Below, piece after piece: positions 6,397 through 10,177 of a stretch of 10,177 bases of DNA. Position 1 is the first letter of the stretch. Every line of letters begins with the position of its first letter. The position numbers and the translations under genes were made by a program. Below the pieces are notes generated by a model. That model saw nothing but the letters and a program-made list of their open reading frames with translations, was not told the DNA's origin and ran no database searches. The stretch is from Prevotellaceae bacterium (GTDB lineage: Bacteria; Bacteroidota; Bacteroidia; Bacteroidales; UBA932): the NCBI GenBank assembly GCA_031257455.1, contig JAIROQ010000026.1, forward strand, positions 1 to 10,177, written 5' to 3'.

Positions 6397-7692
6397 ATGA
6401 AATATATTTATACCTTTTTAACAGCTGTTATACTCGGCGTGTCGCTCCATCCGGCGGCGGCACAGGAAAGTACATTGATGAGTTTTATGCGTCAATCGCC
6501 GCAGGCATTGCGCACCAATCCTGCCGGCTTGTCCGATTCCGTCCGGTGGTTTATGGGCATTCCCTTCCTCTTCTCCCATCTGGGTATCGACCTCGATGCG
6601 GGCATTGCCTATGGAGACGCTATTCAACGGAACGCTGACAATTCATTACAGATAAATCCCAAAATAGCAGACAAGATTGCCGACGCCCGCACGATGTTTA
6701 ATTTTAACTATGAACTCCTCTCTTTCGGGTTCCGTTTCCAGAAAAAGCACATGATTACCTTGTCGCTGTCGGCCGTTGCAGACGCCAGCTTCCTGCTGCC
6801 CGGCGAACTGGCGACATTAGTGGTCAAAGGCAATACTCCCGGCGAATCGCTGTCCATCACTTCGGAAATAAATGCCGCAGCCTATGTCGAAGCGGCGCTG
6901 GGCTATTCTTTTACTGTCAACAAAAACTGGAAAGCCGGCCTGCGGGTCAAATACCTGCAAGGCGGGGCAAATGTTTTCGGGAAAAACCTCCATGCCACCA
7001 TCAATACCGACCCCAATGACTACAAAATGACGCTGACCGCCGATGCGCAGGCGAATGTAGCCTATGTGGACGCAGTGGAATCGGCTTTGGATAACTCCGG
7101 CATGGCTTTCGATGCAGGTATTTATTACAACACCCCTGTACCGGGACTTAGCGTGGGCGTGAGCATGGTTGACTGGGGCTGGATTGAATGGACGGCAAAC
7201 CCCAAAATCTATGAAGCAAAAATGCAGGACGGCAACTTTGAATTTGCCGGCCTCACCAGCCTTGATGACGATTTTGACCGGATTATCGACACCCTGACAA
7301 ATGTATTTGATTTCAAAGACCGCAACGGGAAAGCCTACAGCACTCCGCTTCCGGGAAAAATTTACGTAAGCGCGGCCTACAACCTCACGAAAAACGATAA
7401 ATTCGGCTTCCTTTTCAGCACGCGGGCATTGGACAGTTTCTCGCGCACTACCTTTACGCTGATGTATAACCGTTCGGTAGGGAACTGGTTTTCCGTGTCG
7501 GTAGGGAACAATTTTATGACGACTAAAATCTTTAACCCGAGCATTGCGCTTAACCTGCGTGGCGGCGCATTCCAGTTTTACGTAGCGGCGGAAAACATCT
7601 CTTCATTCAATCCCGCCCGCACCCGCACAGCGAATATACAGTTCGGAATGAATTTGACGTTTATGAATAAAAAGGCGAAAAAACAGGAATAA
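6397..7692 (+). CDS. DUF5723 family predicted outer-membrane beta-barrel protein (paralogue 2)
   Basis: A 431-residue exported protein, paralogous to the one at 2412-3686. It has a signal peptide (MKY, hydrophobic IYTFLTAVILGVSL, probable cleavage after AAA at residue 22, before QES), the shared N-terminal block SPQALRTNPAG, and shared C-terminal blocks AAYNLTKNDK, LMYNRSVGNWFSVSVGNNF and FQFYVAAEN. The middle differs more, as expected where barrel loops diverge. The C-terminus carries a basic tail (NKKAKKQE) that paralogue 1 lacks, so the last predicted strand, ending FGMNLTF, is not terminal. It is the second gene of the lipoprotein operon (10-nt gap). Transcription probably ends at the hairpin 7721-7757. 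The function is unknown. Confidence 0.86.
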   Translation: MKYIYTFLTAVILGVSLHPAAAQESTLMSFMRQSPQALRTNPAGLSDSVRWFMGIPFLFSHLGIDLDAGIAYGDAIQRNADNSLQINPKIADKIADARTMFNFNYELLSFGFRFQKKHMITLSLSAVADASFLLPGELATLVVKGNTPGESLSITSEINAAAYVEAALGYSFTVNKNWKAGLRVKYLQGGANVFGKNLHATINTDPNDYKMTLTADAQANVAYVDAVESALDNSGMAFDAGIYYNTPVPGLSVGVSMVDWGWIEWTANPKIYEAKMQDGNFEFAGLTSLDDDFDRIIDTLTNVFDFKDRNGKAYSTPLPGKIYVSAAYNLTKNDKFGFLFSTRALDSFSRTTFTLMYNRSVGNWFSVSVGNNFMTTKIFNPSIALNLRGGAFQFYVAAENISSFNPARTRTANIQFGMNLTFMNKKAKKQE

Positions 7693-7720
7693 GGCAGGCA
7701 TAAGTATAAACTTCTCGATG

Positions 7721-7757
7721 CCCAGCCCCCTTGACTTCCATATTCAAGGGGGCTGGG
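7721..7757. terminator. Hairpin between convergent genes, probable bidirectional terminator
   Basis: A perfect 14-bp stem: CCCAGCCCCCTTGA (7721-7734) pairs with TCAAGGGGGCTGGG (7744-7757) around a 9-nt loop. It sits in the 83-bp gap between the stop of the second DUF5723 gene (+) and the stop of the DUF4276 gene (-), where either transcript would need an end. Neither side has a strong T-tract (plus side TGTTGTTAT), so it may act by stem strength or as an mRNA 3' barrier. Confidence 0.65.
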
Positions 7758-7775
7758 TGTTGTTATACCGGTTGT

Positions 7776-8432
7776 TCAGGCAGACGCTATTGCATGAAGC
7801 CACGCATTGAAACGGGGACATTTGCTGCGGATAACCGGCAAACCGATTGCCTCCGCAAGGATGTTTCCGTATGACACTTTGGAATATCCTTTAATGATGC
7901 GCTGCAAGCGTTTTGAGGGTGCATTTTGCGGCGTATCGTTTATCAGCTCCGGGTTGGGGAAAGTGTCTAATGTTTTTTGGAGTTCCTCCATTCCGACTAA
8001 TTCTTCGTTGGTGAATTGCCGGCGAAATACTGTCACATTGTTGAACAATAATCCTTCAAATTCATGTAACTGTATATAGGGAATAAAACGATAGCGTAAT
8101 GACCCCTCTATGGCTTCTTTCATCTGTTGCTCTAAAAATGCCATGCGCTCGTTTTTATCCGTTTTTGCAAGCGATTTTTTCCATGCCGGGAAACCATGCT
8201 TTTCATTTATTCCATAATAATCTATCAACAACGATACATAACTGTCGGCATCCTGTTTCAATTGATTTTCTATTTGTCTTTTCAAACTCTCCCAACGTAC
8301 AATACCCCCATTACTTTTAGCGATAAGCGTTGCCCGGATATATATTTGTTTAGGGGCAAAACAAGGAGACAGGATTTTATTGCAAAACTCCTGTTCAGTG
8401 GGGCCTTCGCATATAATGATTATCCGCTTCAT
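7776..8432 (-). CDS. DUF4276 family TOPRIM-like protein, partner of the upstream ATPase
   Basis: A 218-residue protein of the DUF4276 family, which has a TOPRIM-like fold. Family landmarks are visible. The N-terminal strand and acidic motif IIICEGPTEQEF contains the TOPRIM-type glutamate (Glu9). The second acidic site is LLIDYYG (Asp71). HEFEGLLF lies at about 123-130, NDTPQNAPSKRL at 165-176, and the C-terminal KCPRFNAWL at 204-212. TOPRIM domains of this group, as in OLD nucleases, bind divalent metal and can cut nucleic acid; activity of this protein is an inference. The start at 8432 lies 2 nt after the ATPase stop (TAAGCATG), indicating translational coupling and joint function. DUF4276 genes commonly sit beside such ATPases. 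The length is normal and no lesion was seen. Confidence 0.9.
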   Translation of the reverse strand: MKRIIIICEGPTEQEFCNKILSPCFAPKQIYIRATLIAKSNGGIVRWESLKRQIENQLKQDADSYVSLLIDYYGINEKHGFPAWKKSLAKTDKNERMAFLEQQMKEAIEGSLRYRFIPYIQLHEFEGLLFNNVTVFRRQFTNEELVGMEELQKTLDTFPNPELINDTPQNAPSKRLQRIIKGYSKVSYGNILAEAIGLPVIRSKCPRFNAWLHAIASA

Positions 8433-8434
8433 GC

Positions 8435-9502
8435 TTATTTGTAATTAGGTTGTCCGGTGGCAATAATGCCTTTTTTCCAGAGGTCGTCAATGGCATAATC
8501 TTCCAACCAAATAGAAAGTTCTTCGGAGTTTAGCCGTTTGAGTACCGTTTCGCCTTTTTCCCGGTCGGCAGTAATAATATCTTCCGGTTGGAAATGGCTT
8601 ATCAAGTCGGTAGATTGCGTGGCAAGAATAACCTGAGAATTTTTGGCGGCAGACGACTGTATCATCCCCGCCAATTTGATAATAGCCGCCGGATGCAAAC
8701 CTAATTCGGGTTCGTCAATAATTATGGTTTGCGGCAAATTCGGCTGCATAAACAGGGTGGTTAATGCAATGAAGCGAATAGTTCCATCGGATAAATCGTT
8801 AATGCCATATACTATGTCATTGTATTTGTCTTTCCATTGCAGGGAGATATAATCATTCGCATTGGGTTCTAAAAAGAAATCGGAAAAATAGGGGGCTACG
8901 CTCTGTACAGTTTTAACAATCCGATGGTATATAACAGGATTTTGCTGCCGGATATTATATAAAAATGCCGCAAGGTTTTCGCCTTTTTCGTAGAGGTAGT
9001 AAATGTCATTTTTACAATTACTCATTTTGGAAAAAGGCGATTGAGCGCCTGTGTCGTGGAAATGGTATTTCCGAAAGCCTTCCAGATATTTGATAATGTA
9101 TATTGCCCGGTAGTTATCTACCGTTTTAAGACTTGCTTCTTTACAGGAATTACTAATATCTTTACCTGTATCTCTTTGGTAAAATAATTTTTCGCCGGTA
9201 ACTACAAAACCATCGTCTCCGGCTTTCAAGGTGGCGGCATAACCATTTAGGCCATTTTCAAATTCTACTTTGAAATAGATTTTATCCGTTACCTTTTGAC
9301 CATGGTGTAAAAATTTATTCAAGCCCCCGCGTAAAGCGACATATTCCTGCAAATTTTGTTGGTAAAGGTTCTTTAAAAACTCGAAAAACAACAGGAAATT
9401 ACTTTTCCCGCTACCATTGGCGCCGATGAGAATATTGATATTCTTTAAATCAATGCGCTGTGCTTTGATGGATTTGTATCCCTGTATTTCTATATAGTCC
9501 AT
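8435..9502 (-). CDS. AAA/ABC-type ATPase, COG4637/OLD-like
   Basis: A 355-residue predicted ATPase of the AAA_21 type. Seen in order: the N-terminal strand IEIQGYKSIK, Walker A GANGSGKSN (residues 27-35), the ABC signature LSDGT (237-241), Walker B TIIIDEPELGLHP (259-271), and the switch segment ILATQSTDLISHF (292-304). The family-typical tail DDLWKKGIIATGQ lies near residues 339-351. The insert between Walker A and the signature is short, so there is no long SMC-like coiled coil. I chose ATG 9502 because MDYIEIQGYKS is the normal N-terminus; a longer reading from 9592 adds 30 residues translated from the promoter region. No TOPRIM domain is fused; that part is supplied by the next gene, 2 nt downstream. 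It probably acts as the sensor or motor of a two-protein complex on DNA. Confidence 0.92.
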   Translation of the reverse strand: MDYIEIQGYKSIKAQRIDLKNINILIGANGSGKSNFLLFFEFLKNLYQQNLQEYVALRGGLNKFLHHGQKVTDKIYFKVEFENGLNGYAATLKAGDDGFVVTGEKLFYQRDTGKDISNSCKEASLKTVDNYRAIYIIKYLEGFRKYHFHDTGAQSPFSKMSNCKNDIYYLYEKGENLAAFLYNIRQQNPVIYHRIVKTVQSVAPYFSDFFLEPNANDYISLQWKDKYNDIVYGINDLSDGTIRFIALTTLFMQPNLPQTIIIDEPELGLHPAAIIKLAGMIQSSAAKNSQVILATQSTDLISHFQPEDIITADREKGETVLKRLNSEELSIWLEDYAIDDLWKKGIIATGQPNYK

Positions 9503-9532
9503 GATACCTGTTTGGATTATGCCGGATTTTTG

Positions 9533-9540
9533 CAAATATA
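9533..9540 (-). promoter_or_regulatory. Predicted -7 box for the ATPase-DUF4276 operon
   Basis: Minus-strand TATATTTG matches TAnnTTTG and sits 30 nt before the ATG at 9502. Two TTTG tetramers lie further upstream, though neither has the ideal spacing. Its position inside the longer 9592 reading supports the shorter start for the ATPase. Confidence 0.6.
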
Positions 9541-9605
9541 CAAAAATAGTATCAAATAGGATATATATCAAATATGATAACTGGACAGGCATTAAACGCT
9601 GTTCA

Positions 9606-9638
9606 AATAGCCGCTATTTACTTTACAAAACGGCTATT
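9606..9638. terminator. Inverted repeat downstream of the FISUMP gene, possible terminator
   Basis: AATAGCCG (9606-9613) is a perfect 8-bp inverted match to CGGCTATT (9631-9638) with a 17-nt loop. It falls between the stop of the FISUMP gene and the promoter of the ATPase operon, both on the minus strand, so it may end the former. There is no T-tract and the loop is large, so an operator for the ATPase operon is an alternative. Confidence 0.35.
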
Positions 9639-9679
9639 CCAATGGCGGATGGTTTACTGTACCTGCCATTTTGCATTAC

Positions 9680-10177
9680 TCAAGCGTCCCTGACGCAGCG
9701 AACGCTGCGACCGTGCGAGCGGGTGATGGCGCTCCGGTACACTCCGGTATTGGTGTAGTAGAAGTACCGCCTCCATGCATATGACTCGCTATATGCAGCG
9801 GAACTCCAGAAAATCGCAGAGAGACCGCGAGCGCCGTCATTTGTACCACTGGCGTTACGGTCATCACTTGCTATACCGTGAAAATTGAACACATCCGTAC
9901 CGGCGCCACTATCCCATACCGGATTGGTATCACCGGATGTTCCCGAACAGCTTGCCTTACCGCGTGTGCCGGCATCAGTGCCTATAAATGACCCATTGAC
10001 GGATGTAGTTTGATGCACAGTACCGCCGCCGCTCTCCATTGCATCCATTAACTGCCCCAATTCATAATCGGTCGGCACATGCCAGTTTGGAGGGCAAATT
10101 CCACGACCGCCAATAGCTGTGCCACTACTGGCGCTCCGTCCATGATTTACTTTACAATTTGCCGAATTGGCTGCGCC
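9680..10177 (-). CDS. FISUMP-domain protein, C-terminal part only
   Basis: The last 165 residues of a protein whose N-terminus lies beyond the right edge; the frame is open through 10177. It carries the Fibrobacter succinogenes major paralogous (FISUMP) domain. GICPPNWHVPTDYEL (about residues 27-40 of the visible part) matches the family's GxCPxGWHVPT block. The C-terminal blocks AIFWSSAAYSESYAWRRYF and SVRCVRDA match the family's FWSS...A..R....GxSVRCV ending. Two cysteines (Cys28 and Cys161) are at family positions and may pair. An internal GTG at 10078 is not the real start, since the conserved block begins before it. No type IX secretion tail follows the domain. These proteins are usually exported and often occur as lipoproteins in large paralogous sets; their function is unknown. 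The 3' end stops at TGA 9680. Confidence 0.88.
   Translation of the reverse strand, partial: GAANSANCKVNHGRSASSGTAIGGRGICPPNWHVPTDYELGQLMDAMESGGGTVHQTTSVNGSFIGTDAGTRGKASCSGTSGDTNPVWDSGAGTDVFNFHGIASDDRNASGTNDGARGLSAIFWSSAAYSESYAWRRYFYYTNTGVYRSAITRSHGRSVRCVRDA

Noticed and set aside
9503..9592. Extra 30 N-terminal residues of the ATPase from the upstream start at 9592
   Set aside because: The segment overlaps the -7 box and the family N-terminus is MDYIEIQGYKS at 9502.

Overview
The window looks like chromosomal DNA from a member of the Bacteroidota, most likely order Bacteroidales. The evidence is: upstream regions carrying the Bacteroidetes -7 box TAnnTTTG and no Shine-Dalgarno sequences; a Bacteroides-type ATP-dependent PEP carboxykinase; families largely restricted to this phylum (paired DUF5723 barrels, a lipoprotein with an acidic stretch after the lipobox cysteine); and a FISUMP-domain protein. 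No species is assigned.

Layout. Positions 1-2018 hold two minus-strand genes: pckA (its C-terminal end lies off the left edge) and, upstream of it, a small stand-alone HsdR_N-type nuclease-fold protein. Positions 2088-2392 hold two plus-strand tRNA genes, tRNA-Cys(GCA) and tRNA-Arg(CCG), each with its own TAnnTTTG box and separated by a strong terminator. Positions 2412-7692 form a plus-strand cell-envelope cluster: a DUF5723 predicted outer-membrane barrel, a UPF0316/DUF2179 inner-membrane protein, a 540-bp repeat-rich non-coding interval, a large predicted lipoprotein, and a second DUF5723 paralogue. A perfect 14-bp hairpin (7721-7757) separates this cluster from a convergent minus-strand pair: an AAA/ABC-type ATPase of the COG4637/OLD-like kind (8435-9502), followed after 2 nt by a DUF4276 TOPRIM-like protein (7776-8432). 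The right edge (9680-10177, minus) is the C-terminal end of a FISUMP-domain protein.

How the parts relate. The envelope genes probably form one functional set: two similar barrels, with a surface or periplasmic lipoprotein directly upstream of the second. The ATPase and TOPRIM-like pair has the architecture of two-gene OLD-like anti-phage modules (compare PARIS and AbiL) and is the best candidate here for an under-described system. The most unusual DNA is at 4326-4746. It contains a 153-bp inverted-repeat (REP/MITE-like) element made of two C-rich hairpins, then eight copies of a 14-bp palindrome at an exact 21-bp period, all bracketed by the same AAATTAG heptad repeat.
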